Position numbers and translations under genes: made by a program. Positions 1-7,029 of a stretch of 13,378 nt of DNA are shown piece after piece (position 1 is the stretch's first letter; every line of letters starts with the position of its first letter). Under the pieces are notes generated by a model. It had not been told where the DNA came from. It saw only the letters and a program-made list of their open reading frames with translations, and made no database searches. The DNA comes from JBKPNZ01 sp046732895 (GTDB lineage: Bacteria; Actinomycetota; Thermoleophilia; Solirubrobacterales; 70-9), in contig JBKPNZ010000007.1 of NCBI GenBank assembly GCA_046732895.1, positions 1 through 13,378 on the forward strand, given 5' to 3'.

Positions 1-194
1 GCGCGACCAGCGGGTGCCGTCTCAGGCAGCGTCCTCGGGGGCTTCGTGTTCCGCGTGCGGAACGCGGGCCGCCATCGCCTCTTGGGTGGTTCTAGACCCG
101 AACCTTGGCAATGTGAGCAGGGGCCGACACTGATGCCTCGATGCCCCCAACCACCGCAGACGGCGCACGGCTGCTCGCGCTTGCGGCGCCTCAC
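1..194 (-). CDS. Small zinc-finger protein with two DnaJ-type CxxCxGxG motifs, 3' end outside window
   Basis: Reading leftward from a GTG at 194, the frame stays open for 64 codons to the edge of the window, so the stop lies outside. The start has a good ribosome site: GGAGGA (complement of 204-209), nine bases upstream. The basic N-terminus (MRRRKREQP) leads into two motifs, CAVCGGWG (residues 10-17) and CSHCQGSG (26-33). Each matches the CxxCxGxG repeat of the DnaJ central zinc-binding region, and together they could hold one zinc ion. The remainder is rich in Arg and Pro. There is no J-domain in the visible part, so it is not DnaJ; stand-alone proteins with such motifs occur in actinobacteria. 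The role is unknown. It is transcribed divergently from the permease. The main doubt is that only the N-terminal part is seen, and the Arg/Pro-rich tail could be non-coding or frameshifted. Confidence 0.5.
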   Translation of the reverse strand, partial: MRRRKREQPCAVCGGWGHRGISVGPCSHCQGSGLEPPKRRWRPAFRTRNTKPPRTLPETAPAGR

Positions 195-413
195 TGGTGC
201 TCTTCCTCCAACTTTTTCAGCGATCGCATAGAGCCGTTCACCGAGCGCATCGTGCGGGTGGGGACAAACTACGTATCGGCGCCTCGACGCGAGAGCTAAA
301 GCCGGTCGGGAACCGCGCCTGGCGAGACGAAACGTCTTGAAGCGGATAACCTGACCAAAGGTGTGCCGGGAAGACTGGTCGGCGATCTCTTCGTCGACCG
401 CAAGGGGATCCCG
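195..413. other. Divergent intergenic region
   Basis: This 219-base stretch separates the leftward small zinc-finger gene from the rightward permease. It should hold promoters for both, but no convincing -35/-10 pair was found. The only notable structure is the 13-base inverted repeat at 325-337. GATAAC at 344-349 resembles a -10 box for the permease, but it lacks a matching -35. A 61-codon plus-strand frame at 46-231 crosses part of this region. It has no ribosome site or recognisable motif and was not accepted. Confidence 0.5.
325..337. promoter_or_regulatory. Perfect short inverted repeat, possible operator
   Basis: AGACG-AAA-CGTCT is a perfect 5-base inverted repeat around a 3-base centre. 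It lies about 77 bases before the preferred permease start and 7 bases before GATAAC, a -10-like hexamer at 344-349. Position and symmetry would suit a repressor site overlapping a promoter. A repeat this short can also arise by chance, and no regulator is encoded nearby. Confidence 0.22.
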
Positions 414-1814
414 GTGTCAGGCAAACTTGCTCTCTTCGTCGCCTTCGCCTTTACGGTGATGGCCGATCCGGTTTCGTCAGTCGCCTACGCGATCCAGGCC
501 GCACTCGAACATCTCGACGGCCACCTGATCGACCTCCTTCCGACGATGGCCCTGGTGGTGACCACGGTGGCGATCATCGCCGCGACCTACCACCAGTTGA
601 TCGATCGGTTCCCTGAGGGCGGCGGCGGGGCTCGCAGCGTGGCCTCAGCCTACGGTGACGGCTGGGCCTTCATCCCGCTCGGCGCGCTGTTGGCCGACTT
701 CACGATTACGGTCGCGATCAGCTGCGCTGCTGGTGCCTCGGCGATCATCGCCTATGTCCCCGGGCTCGCCTCATCGCGTGTCGCTCTGGCCCTCGGCCTG
801 ACTGCGTTGGTCGCGGCGGGCATCTCGCTTGGTCACCTCGGTCGGCTCGCCTTCGCGCTGGCCACGCTTTCGTTCCTGGCGCTGGCCGCAGTGGTAATCG
901 CCTCGGGATCGATCGGAGGAGCAGGAGCAGAGTCCCGCGCAGGTGAGGGTGCGCCGCTCATCGCCGACGCTTCATTGATCCCCGTGCTCCTGGCGATGCC
1001 GCTGGCAATGGCGCTCGCCACCGGGATCGAGGCGCCTTCGGACGCAATTGCTCAGCTGGGTGACCTCGAGCGCCATGACCGCCGCCGGTTCGGGCACTGG
1101 ACGATCTGGCTCACGGTAGGGATAGTCGGGACGCTGACGATCGCGATCGCGATCCTAGCGGTGACGCTCGACGTCGGTTTGCCGCCGAGTGACTCGACGC
1201 TGCTGGCGGAGGTGACCCGGGCGGCCGTGGGTGACGGTGGGCTGTTCGCGGCCTTCCAGGCGGCGAGCGCGTTGCTTTTGCTCGCCGCCGCAGCCTCTTC
1301 GTACCTTGCCGCCTCGGGGTTATTGAGGGCGCTGGCGCTCGTAGGACCGAGCGGCGTCGAGGGCGGACTGGTCCCGGGGCGGTTCGCGCGGACGAATCGC
1401 TTCCATACGCCGCCGTGGGGAATCGCTGTGGTGCTCGCGGCTTCGGCGGCGCTGATTGCAATCGCCGCCGGGCGCGACCAGGAGATCGTCCAGTTCTACG
1501 CGGTGTCCGTCTTTGCTGGCTTTCTCGCCGCCTTACTTGGCTGTGCCCGCCTCTCCTGGCGTGATCACCGATGGTGGTGGCTGACGATCAATCTCCTTGG
1601 TGTGGCGCTCGTGATCTTCGTTCTGGCCCTGAACGTCCTGCGGATCGATGGGGCCCTCGCGCTCGGGGCGTCGGGATTGGTCGCGGGTTACCTCTACCTC
1701 ATGTGGGTCAGGCGCGGACGCCCCGAGGGAGTGGGAGAGGTCGAGATCTCGGCGACGGCCCCGGTCGCCCCCGCGTCAGCGACCTTCGCCGAGAAAGCTG
1801 AGGCCGGCGGCTGA
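414..1814 (+). CDS. APC-superfamily permease
   Basis: Integral membrane transporter of 466 residues. The GTG at 414 is preferred because AAGGGG sits six bases upstream at 402-407 and the protein then begins directly before membrane segment 1. An in-frame GTG at 363 would add 17 residues but has no clear ribosome site. Segment 1 carries ADPVSSVAYAIQAAL (residues 17-31), the broken helix that binds substrate in the APC fold. FPEGGGGARSVASAYG (66-81) matches the FP-GGG-A loop after segment 2, and ATGIEAPSDA (202-211) is the equivalent of broken helix 6. About 12 hydrophobic segments are expected. The pattern recalls KimA-like potassium importers and amino-acid permeases, but the large C-terminal cytoplasmic domain of KimA is absent; only a 30-residue polar tail follows. 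The substrate cannot be read from sequence. Two TTA codons (1320, 1533) and looser codon use set it apart slightly from neighbours. Confidence 0.85.
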   Translation: MSGKLALFVAFAFTVMADPVSSVAYAIQAALEHLDGHLIDLLPTMALVVTTVAIIAATYHQLIDRFPEGGGGARSVASAYGDGWAFIPLGALLADFTITVAISCAAGASAIIAYVPGLASSRVALALGLTALVAAGISLGHLGRLAFALATLSFLALAAVVIASGSIGGAGAESRAGEGAPLIADASLIPVLLAMPLAMALATGIEAPSDAIAQLGDLERHDRRRFGHWTIWLTVGIVGTLTIAIAILAVTLDVGLPPSDSTLLAEVTRAAVGDGGLFAAFQAASALLLLAAAASSYLAASGLLRALALVGPSGVEGGLVPGRFARTNRFHTPPWGIAVVLAASAALIAIAAGRDQEIVQFYAVSVFAGFLAALLGCARLSWRDHRWWWLTINLLGVALVIFVLALNVLRIDGALALGASGLVAGYLYLMWVRRGRPEGVGEVEISATAPVAPASATFAEKAEAGG

Positions 1815-1844
1815 GAGGGAAGCGCGTCCCGCTTGCCTATGCGA

Positions 1845-1917
1845 TGGCGAGGGGCAGAATCGAACTGCCGACACCACGATTTTCAGTCGTGTGCTCTACC
1901 AACTGAGCTACCTCGCC
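1845..1917 (-). tRNA. tRNA-Phe (GAA)
   Basis: A complete 73-base cloverleaf read on the minus strand. The acceptor stem GGCGAGG pairs perfectly with CCUCGCC and the discriminator base is A. The D stem is GCUC/GAGC, and the anticodon stem CACGA/UCGUG closes the loop CUGAAAA. The anticodon is therefore GAA (complement of 1882-1884), reading Phe codons UUC and UUU. The T stem GGCAG/CUGCC carries the standard UUCGAUU loop. The terminal CCA is not encoded and must be added by the nucleotidyltransferase. It begins 25 bases after the stop of the propeller gene on the same strand. No separate promoter was clear, so it may be processed from a longer transcript. No duplicated tRNA end, which would indicate an attachment site, was noticed in the window. 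Confidence 0.97.
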
Positions 1918-1927
1918 CGCGGCGCCG

Positions 1928-1943
1928 AAGGCTAGCGAGCCTT
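1928..1943 (-). terminator. Short hairpin after the propeller gene, weak terminator candidate
   Basis: On the minus strand AAGGCT-CGCT-AGCCTT forms a 6-base-pair stem with a 4-base loop, beginning at the last base of the TAA stop. No T-run follows; the next bases are CGGCGCC and then the tRNA. It is therefore not a classical intrinsic terminator and could equally be a processing signal before the tRNA. A similar core, GGCTAGCGAGCC, recurs at 10238. Confidence 0.3.
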
Positions 1944-3205
1944 TACGGCAGGGGACCGCGAAGGAAGCTGTTCGCGTAGGCGTTGTCGTCGTTGCCGCTG
2001 AGGTTGTCGGCCCGCGAGTTGAAGGACACGAACGAGCCGTTGCCGGAGATCGACGGGTAGAAGCTTTCGTCGGCGCCCGGGTCGCCGTTGCTTGCGCGGC
2101 TGACGAGGGTCGTCTGCTTCGTCTTGCGGTCGTAGCGGTAGACGTCGGTCGCACCGTCCGTTCCGGGCAGATCGTCGTCCTCCGACTCGTACGCGATGTA
2201 GCGGCCGCCGCCGGAGATCGAGGTCGTGTACCCGATCGCCGCGTCCCCGCCGGGCTGCCGGCTGACGAGGATCGTCTTGTGCCGCTTCCGGTCGCGCACG
2301 AAGGCGCTGCCGCCGACTGGATCCGGGTCGAGGCTGGAGGCGCTCGACTCGAACGCGACGAATCTCCCGTCGAAGGAGACGGACCCGGCATTCGCGAGGC
2401 CGCCGCCGGCCGGGTCACCGCCGGGCGTCCGCGAGACGAGCGTGGTCTGATCCTTCTTCCGGTCGCGCAGATAGAGATCGGCCGTGCCGGTTGCGCCCGG
2501 CAGGACGTCGGAGTCCGACCTGAACGCCACGAAGCGCCCATCGCCGGAGATCGTCGGATAGACGGACGTATTGGTGTCGACCGGAGTGCCATCGCTTGAC
2601 TTGCTCATGAGCTCGGTGGTCCCGGTCTTGCGGTCGTGGACGTACGCGTCGACGGTCCCGTCGGCGCCCGGGAAGTCGTCGTCGTCGAGCTCGAACGAGA
2701 CGAGGCGCCCGTTGGCGGACAGCACGGGACGGCCCGCGTCCTCGTCGGCCGGATCCCCCGCCGTGGTCACGCTCACCAGCCGGGTGGTCTTCTTGCGGGC
2801 GTCGCGCACATAGACCCCTCCTACGCCGCCTGGCAGGTTGTCGGCGCCCGTGGTGAACGCGACGAACCGCCCGTTGGCGGAGATCGCAGGATCGTCTCCG
2901 GCGTTCGCGTTCACGGGCTCGCCGGAGCTCGAGCGGCTGATCAGCTTCGTCTTCCCCTTCTTCACATCACGCAGGAACACGTCCTTCGTGCCGTCGGCCC
3001 CGGGCAGGCCGTCGTCGTCGCTCGTGAAGACCACCCGGCTGCCGTCACCGGAGATCGAGCGCCAGTAGGTCGAAACCCCCAGGGCGGGACCGTCAGGGCC
3101 GCGACTGGTCAGGGTCGTGTGCGCTCCGCCGCCCAGCGACAGCGCCGGGACGCCGAGAATGAGCGCCGCGACGGCGGCCGGCACGAGCCTGCGCTTGATC
3201 GTCAT
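1943..3205 (-). CDS. Secreted seven-bladed TolB/PD40-type beta-propeller protein
   Basis: 420 residues. The ATG at 3205 has a strong GGAGGAAGG ribosome site just upstream. Residues 1-28 form a signal peptide (basic MTIKRR, then a hydrophobic Ala/Leu/Val stretch), so the protein should be exported. The mature part is seven near-identical repeats starting at about residues 50, 107, 161, 218, 275, 329 and 385 (spacing 54-57). Each has SISGDGRFVAF, an acidic DDDLPGADGT loop, DVYxRDRK and TTLVSR. The last repeat stops early, while residues 30-46 (HTTLTSRGPDGP and onward) match the missing second half. The chain therefore probably closes the ring by sharing one blade between its two ends. PD40/WD40-like propellers of the TolB family usually bind proteins or ligands; no catalytic residues are evident and the partner is unknown. 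The acidic loops could bind metal, which is inference. Confidence 0.85.
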   Translation of the reverse strand: MTIKRRLVPAAVAALILGVPALSLGGGAHTTLTSRGPDGPALGVSTYWRSISGDGSRVVFTSDDDGLPGADGTKDVFLRDVKKGKTKLISRSSSGEPVNANAGDDPAISANGRFVAFTTGADNLPGGVGGVYVRDARKKTTRLVSVTTAGDPADEDAGRPVLSANGRLVSFELDDDDFPGADGTVDAYVHDRKTGTTELMSKSSDGTPVDTNTSVYPTISGDGRFVAFRSDSDVLPGATGTADLYLRDRKKDQTTLVSRTPGGDPAGGGLANAGSVSFDGRFVAFESSASSLDPDPVGGSAFVRDRKRHKTILVSRQPGGDAAIGYTTSISGGGRYIAYESEDDDLPGTDGATDVYRYDRKTKQTTLVSRASNGDPGADESFYPSISGNGSFVSFNSRADNLSGNDDNAYANSFLRGPLP

Positions 3206-3232
3206 TTGCCTTCCTCCCCGGAGACGCCGCCC

Positions 3233-3261
3233 ACCCTACCCCGGGCGGCGCTCGCCGTCCA
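3233..3261 (-). promoter_or_regulatory. Candidate promoter for the propeller gene
   Basis: On the minus strand TGGACG (complement of 3256-3261) and TAGGGT (complement of 3233-3238) are separated by 17 bases. They match the -35 consensus at four positions and the TANNNT form of the -10. Transcription would begin near 3226, leaving a leader of about 20 bases that contains the ribosome site. The match is modest and rests on spacing and position. No equally good promoter was found for the plus-strand ABC operon in the same 184-base intergenic region. Confidence 0.28.
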
Positions 3262-3389
3262 CCTCGGCCTCAGCCCGCAGGGTCCATCGTTGGGATAGGC
3301 TGGTTGGCGGCACCAAGGGATCAGGAGAGAGGACTCCGGGCGGGCGCAGGGTGTCGGCGCCGCCGGGCTGACAGCACGGGGAGGTGCTG

Positions 3390-4961
3390 ATGAGTCGTAT
3401 TCGAGGGATTGGGATCGCCGGGCTGCTGGCGGTCTTGGTGGCGGTGGTCGTCGCCGGCTGCGGAAGTGACAGCAGCAGCACCGGTGGCACGATCATTCGT
3501 GGCACCACGGACCAGCCGATCTCGTACGACCCGGCGGGCGCTTATGACCTGCCGTCGTACGACGGGATCTACGCGATCTACCAGAACCTCCTGACCGTTC
3601 CTCCGGGCGGCAACGAGGCCGAGCCGGAGGCCGCGGAGAAGTGCGACTTCACCGACTCCAAGAACACGGTGTTCGAGTGCACGATGCGCGACGGACTCGA
3701 GTTCTCGGACGGCTCCCCGCTGACCGCCGAGGACGTCGTCTTCTCGTTCGAGCGCAACGTCAAGATCGCCGACCCGAACGGCGCCTCCTCGCTGCTCGCG
3801 AACATGAAGTCGATCGACGCGCCCGACGACAAGACGGTCGTCTTCCATCTCAAGGAGCCGGACGCGACCTGGCCGCTCGTTCTCACGACCGGCTCGTTCG
3901 CGATCGTCCCCTCCGACGTCTACCCGGCCGACAAGCTGCAGCCGTCGGACAAGGTGATCGGCTCCGGGCGTTACACGCTCGCCGAGTACGAGCCCGGGCA
4001 GCAGACCGTCCTGGAGAAGAACGACAGCTACCAGGGCACGGACCCGGCCAAGAACGACACCGTCATCAACAAGTACTACGACAAGGCGTCGGCGCTGAAG
4101 CTCGACGTCGAGGCCGGTGACGTCGACATCGCCTACCGGAGCCTGAGCCCGACCGACATCGAGTCGCTCCAGGATGCGGATGGCCTCAGCGTCGTCTCGG
4201 GGAACGGGACCGAGATCCGCTACCTGGTCTTCAACACGAAGCTCCAGCCCGGCGATACCGACGAGCAGAAGCTCGCGATCCGGCAGGCAGCGGCCCAGGT
4301 GATCGACCGGCAGGCGATCTCCGACAACGTCTACAACGGCACCGTCAAGCCGCTGTACTCGATGGTTCCTGAGGGCCTCAAGTTCCACACCGACGCCTTC
4401 GCCGACGAGTACGGCGAGACGGCAGACGTCGACGCTGCCAAGCAGACGCTCGAGGACGCCGGGGTGAAGACGCCGGTGCCGCTCGAGGTCTGGTGGACGC
4501 CGACCCACTACGGCACGGCGTCGGGTGACGAGTACGCCGAGATCAAGCGCCAGCTCGATGACTCAGGGCTCTTCGACGTGACCCTGAAGTCCACCGAGTG
4601 GAACCAGTACTCGACGTCGGCATTCACCGACAAGTACCCGACCTACCAGCTCGGATGGTTCCCGGACTATCCGGATGCGGACGACTACACCGCGTCGTTC
4701 TACGCGCCGGACAGCTTTCTGAACATCCACTACGACAATCCTCAGATGAACAAGGCGCTGGCGACCGAGAAGGGATCGGATGACGATTCCGTCCGTCAGA
4801 CGGCGTTCGACACGATCCAGAAGATCGGTGCCGAGGACGTGCCGACGATCCCGATCTGGCAGGCCGACCAAGTGGCCGCAGTGCGTGATGGGGTCCACGG
4901 AGTCGAGGAGACCTTCGACCCGTCCTTCATCTTCCGCTACTGGCTCATCTCAAAGGACTAG
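3390..4961 (+). CDS. Peptide-type ABC importer substrate-binding lipoprotein (SBP family 5)
   Basis: 523 residues. The ATG at 3390 is chosen because GGGGAGG ends five bases before it; an upstream in-frame GTG at 3384 overlaps that ribosome site. A basic N-terminus, hydrophobic stretch and lipobox V21-A-G-C24 mark a lipoprotein anchored on the outer face of the membrane. The rest is a family 5 binding protein (DppA/OppA/NikA type): ISYDPAGAYD near residues 44-53, the family hallmark DGLEFSDGSPLTAEDVVFSFE (101-121, cut here by the normal motif end), IGSGRYTLAEYEPGQ, and YWLIS near the end. C85 and C97 could form a disulphide. Length is normal for the family. It is first in an operon with two permeases and two ATPases, so it should supply the ligand. 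The ligand (di- or oligopeptide most likely) cannot be named from sequence. Confidence 0.9.
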   Translation: MSRIRGIGIAGLLAVLVAVVVAGCGSDSSSTGGTIIRGTTDQPISYDPAGAYDLPSYDGIYAIYQNLLTVPPGGNEAEPEAAEKCDFTDSKNTVFECTMRDGLEFSDGSPLTAEDVVFSFERNVKIADPNGASSLLANMKSIDAPDDKTVVFHLKEPDATWPLVLTTGSFAIVPSDVYPADKLQPSDKVIGSGRYTLAEYEPGQQTVLEKNDSYQGTDPAKNDTVINKYYDKASALKLDVEAGDVDIAYRSLSPTDIESLQDADGLSVVSGNGTEIRYLVFNTKLQPGDTDEQKLAIRQAAAQVIDRQAISDNVYNGTVKPLYSMVPEGLKFHTDAFADEYGETADVDAAKQTLEDAGVKTPVPLEVWWTPTHYGTASGDEYAEIKRQLDDSGLFDVTLKSTEWNQYSTSAFTDKYPTYQLGWFPDYPDADDYTASFYAPDSFLNIHYDNPQMNKALATEKGSDDDSVRQTAFDTIQKIGAEDVPTIPIWQADQVAAVRDGVHGVEETFDPSFIFRYWLISKD

Positions 4962-4970
4962 GCACAGCGA

Positions 4971-5024
4971 GACCCGTCCGCCTGTGACGCGACTCCGAAG
5001 GGACAAGCGCACGGCGGGCGGGTC
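4971..5024 (+). other. Intercistronic stem-loop between binding protein and permease
   Basis: GACCCGTCCGCC (4971-4982) and GGCGGGCGGGTC (5013-5024) can pair over 12 positions with a single G-U wobble, enclosing a 30-base loop. It begins nine bases after the TAG of the binding-protein gene. No T-run follows, so full termination is unlikely. Such stem-loops after binding-protein genes of ABC importers often protect the upstream message or cause partial termination, giving excess binding protein over channel subunits. That role here is inference. Confidence 0.5.
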
Positions 5025-5076
5025 ACGTCGCCGGGGCGATCGCGACCCGGGGCGGCGCCGACCCATGGAGGGGTGA

Positions 5077-6099
5077 GTGGATCACTCGAGCACCCACCTT
5101 CGGACCTACATCCTGACGCGGATCGCCCTTGCGATCCCGACCGTTCTCATCCTTCTGAGCCTCGTCTTCTTCTTGATGCGGGTCGCTCCGGGCGACCCGA
5201 TCACGGCGGCGCTGGGTGCGAGGCTCCCCGCGAAGGAGCTCGAACAGCGCAAGGAGCGAGCGGGCTACGACAAGCCGATCCTCGAGCAGTACGGCGAATA
5301 CCTGGGCCAGGCAGTGACGCTCGACCTCGGGACTTCCGTGACCGACAACCGCTCGGTCAGCTCGATCCTCGTCGAAAACGGCACCGCGACGGTCGAGCTC
5401 ACCGTCGCCGCATTCATGGTGACGCTGGTCGTTGGGATCAGCATCGGGCTCCTGTCGGGGCGCTTTCGCGACTCGCCGATGGACATTGGCGGCCGATTAT
5501 TCGGCATCGTCATCTATGCGGCTCCGGTGTTCTTCCTGGGGTTCCTGTTCCAGCTGCTCTTCGCGAAGTTCGGCTGGCCAACCTCAGGACGGGCCAGTCC
5601 GATCGTCGACTTCGAGCTCAACAAGGTCACGCACTTCTATTTGATCGACTCGCTGATCACGGGAAACTGGTCGGCCTTCTGGGACGTGCTCCAGCATCTG
5701 GTGCTCCCGGCCGTGACCCTCGGACTCGTCATCAGCGGCGTGCTGATTCGCCTGGTCCGGGTGAACCTGCTGCAGACGATGAAAGGCGACTACGTCGAGG
5801 CTGCCAGAGCACGGGGCGTCAACGAGCGCCGCGTCGTCATCCATCACGCCTTCCGTAACGCCATGGTGCCGGTCGTAACCGTGGCGGGTCTGCAGTTCGC
5901 GATCCTCCTGGGCGGCGCGGTCCTCACCGAGGAGACCTTTAACTGGCCCGGGATCGGCTCGGAGCTCGTGCGCTACCTGAACAACCGCGACTACATCGCG
6001 GTGCAGGGCATCATCACGATCTTCGCGCTCGCCGTGGTGATCATCTCCGTGCTGATTGACATCGTGACGGCGTTCATCGATCCGAGGGTGCGGTACTAG
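5077..6099 (+). CDS. ABC importer permease, DppB/OppB type
   Basis: 340 residues. It begins at the GTG at 5077, with GGAGG ending five bases before it (5067-5071). The N-terminus YILTRIALAIPTVLILLS followed by FLMRVAPGDP (residues 11-41) is the hallmark of the B-type permease. A periplasmic region follows, then the membrane core. The cytoplasmic EAA loop that docks on the ATPases is EAARARGVNERRVVIHHAF (241-259), and the end ITAFIDPRVRY-like (330-340) is typical. About six membrane segments are expected and the length is normal. Its stop codon is immediately followed by the next gene's ATG, so the two are translated together. It would form half of the channel with the C-type permease. One rare TTA codon occurs at 5497. 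Confidence 0.93.
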   Translation: MDHSSTHLRTYILTRIALAIPTVLILLSLVFFLMRVAPGDPITAALGARLPAKELEQRKERAGYDKPILEQYGEYLGQAVTLDLGTSVTDNRSVSSILVENGTATVELTVAAFMVTLVVGISIGLLSGRFRDSPMDIGGRLFGIVIYAAPVFFLGFLFQLLFAKFGWPTSGRASPIVDFELNKVTHFYLIDSLITGNWSAFWDVLQHLVLPAVTLGLVISGVLIRLVRVNLLQTMKGDYVEAARARGVNERRVVIHHAFRNAMVPVVTVAGLQFAILLGGAVLTEETFNWPGIGSELVRYLNNRDYIAVQGIITIFALAVVIISVLIDIVTAFIDPRVRY

Positions 6100-7029
6100 A
6101 TGCGCCTTCCACGCGTCCTCCGACCCCTCGGCGAAGCTCGCGGCGTGCCGCGCTGGATCTTCTGGAGCGGCCTGGTGATCGTCGTCTTCTTCTTCATCCT
6201 CGCGGTCTTCGCACCATTGATCGCGCCGTACGGGTTCGATCAGGTGACCTCCGGCGCGACTCACTTCCCGAAGCAGGGCCACCCCGACTCGACCCACCTC
6301 TTCGGCACGACCGTCCAGTCCACCGATGTGCTCTCGCGAGTGATCTGGGGCTCGCGGACCGCGATCGAGGTGGTCGTGCTCGCGGTCGTCTTCTCGCTCC
6401 TGATCGGTGTTCCGCTCGGCCTGATCTCCGGGTACGTCGGCGGACGCCTCGACCGTGGCCTCGTCCTGATCATGGACGCTCTCTTCGCCTTCCCGTACCT
6501 GCTGCTGGCGATCGTGATCGCCTTCCTGCTCTCCGACAAGCTGGGCCAGGGCGTGATCACGGCGGCGGTGGCGATCACCATCGTCTACATCCCGCAGTAC
6601 TTCCGCGTGATCCGCAACCACGTGATCAGCGTGCGGGAGGAGAACTACGTCGAGGCGGCCCGGGCCCTTGGAGCGCCGCGCGGGACGATCATCCGGCGCT
6701 ACGTGCTGAACAACGTGATCCAGAGCGTCCCGGCGCTTGCCACGCTGAACGCCGCTGATGCGATTCTCACCCTTGCCGCGCTTGGCTTCCTCGGCTACGG
6801 CATCCAGCCGACCGATGCGGCGGAGTGGGGATACGACCTGCAGCGAGCCATCGACGACGCCGGGGCCGGGATCTGGTGGACCGGCCTGTGGCCAGGCCTC
6901 GCGATCGTGCTGCTGGTGACCGGGTTCACGCTGGTCGGCGAGGGGCTCAACGACATCCTCAATCCCCTGATCCGCCACCGGCGGCTGCGCAAGCCCGAGA
7001 TTCCCGAGGCGGAGGGAGAGCCCACGTGA
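6100..7029 (+). CDS. ABC importer permease, DppC/OppC type
   Basis: 309 residues. The ATG directly follows the TAG of the B-type permease with no gap, implying translational coupling. The first membrane segment (about residues 21-42) leads to LIAPYGFDQ, then HLFGTTVQSTDVLSRVIWG (66-84), a signature of the C-type subunit. The EAA loop is EAARALGAPRGTIIRRYVL (185-203), and the end GLWPGLAIVLLVTGFTL then GEGLNDILNP (262-289) is characteristic. Length is normal. It pairs with the B-type permease to make the transmembrane path. Its last four bases (GTGA) overlap the start of the first ATPase gene. Confidence 0.93.
   Translation: MRLPRVLRPLGEARGVPRWIFWSGLVIVVFFFILAVFAPLIAPYGFDQVTSGATHFPKQGHPDSTHLFGTTVQSTDVLSRVIWGSRTAIEVVVLAVVFSLLIGVPLGLISGYVGGRLDRGLVLIMDALFAFPYLLLAIVIAFLLSDKLGQGVITAAVAITIVYIPQYFRVIRNHVISVREENYVEAARALGAPRGTIIRRYVLNNVIQSVPALATLNAADAILTLAALGFLGYGIQPTDAAEWGYDLQRAIDDAGAGIWWTGLWPGLAIVLLVTGFTLVGEGLNDILNPLIRHRRLRKPEIPEAEGEPT

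Noticed and set aside
46..231. 61-codon plus-strand open frame at the left edge
   Set aside because: It has no ribosome site, no recognisable motif, and lies antisense to the better-supported zinc-finger frame starting at 194.
1845..1917. tRNA-Phe as an integration site for a mobile element
   Set aside because: No integrase, no repeated tRNA 3' end and no change in gene content around it in this window.
1943..3205. Repeated 150-170 base units read as a possible DNA repeat array or CRISPR
   Set aside because: The periodicity follows protein blades in one reading frame with diverged bases. There are no identical short repeats with unique spacers.
3321..4508. 395-codon minus-strand open frame opposite the binding-protein gene
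   Set aside because: Low-complexity Arg/Val/Leu/Asp composition typical of antisense frames in GC-rich DNA. It overlaps a clear lipoprotein gene and its upstream ribosome site.
5584..6978. 464-codon minus-strand open frame opposite both permease genes
   Set aside because: Its product is Asp/His/Arg-rich and has no domain. It is a mirror of the codon bias of two well-recognised permease genes.
6825..7025. Upstream extension of the first ATPase frame
   Set aside because: The extra residues have no family similarity and overlap the C-type permease gene by about 200 bases. The GTG at 7026 gives the usual GTGA overlap and normal length.
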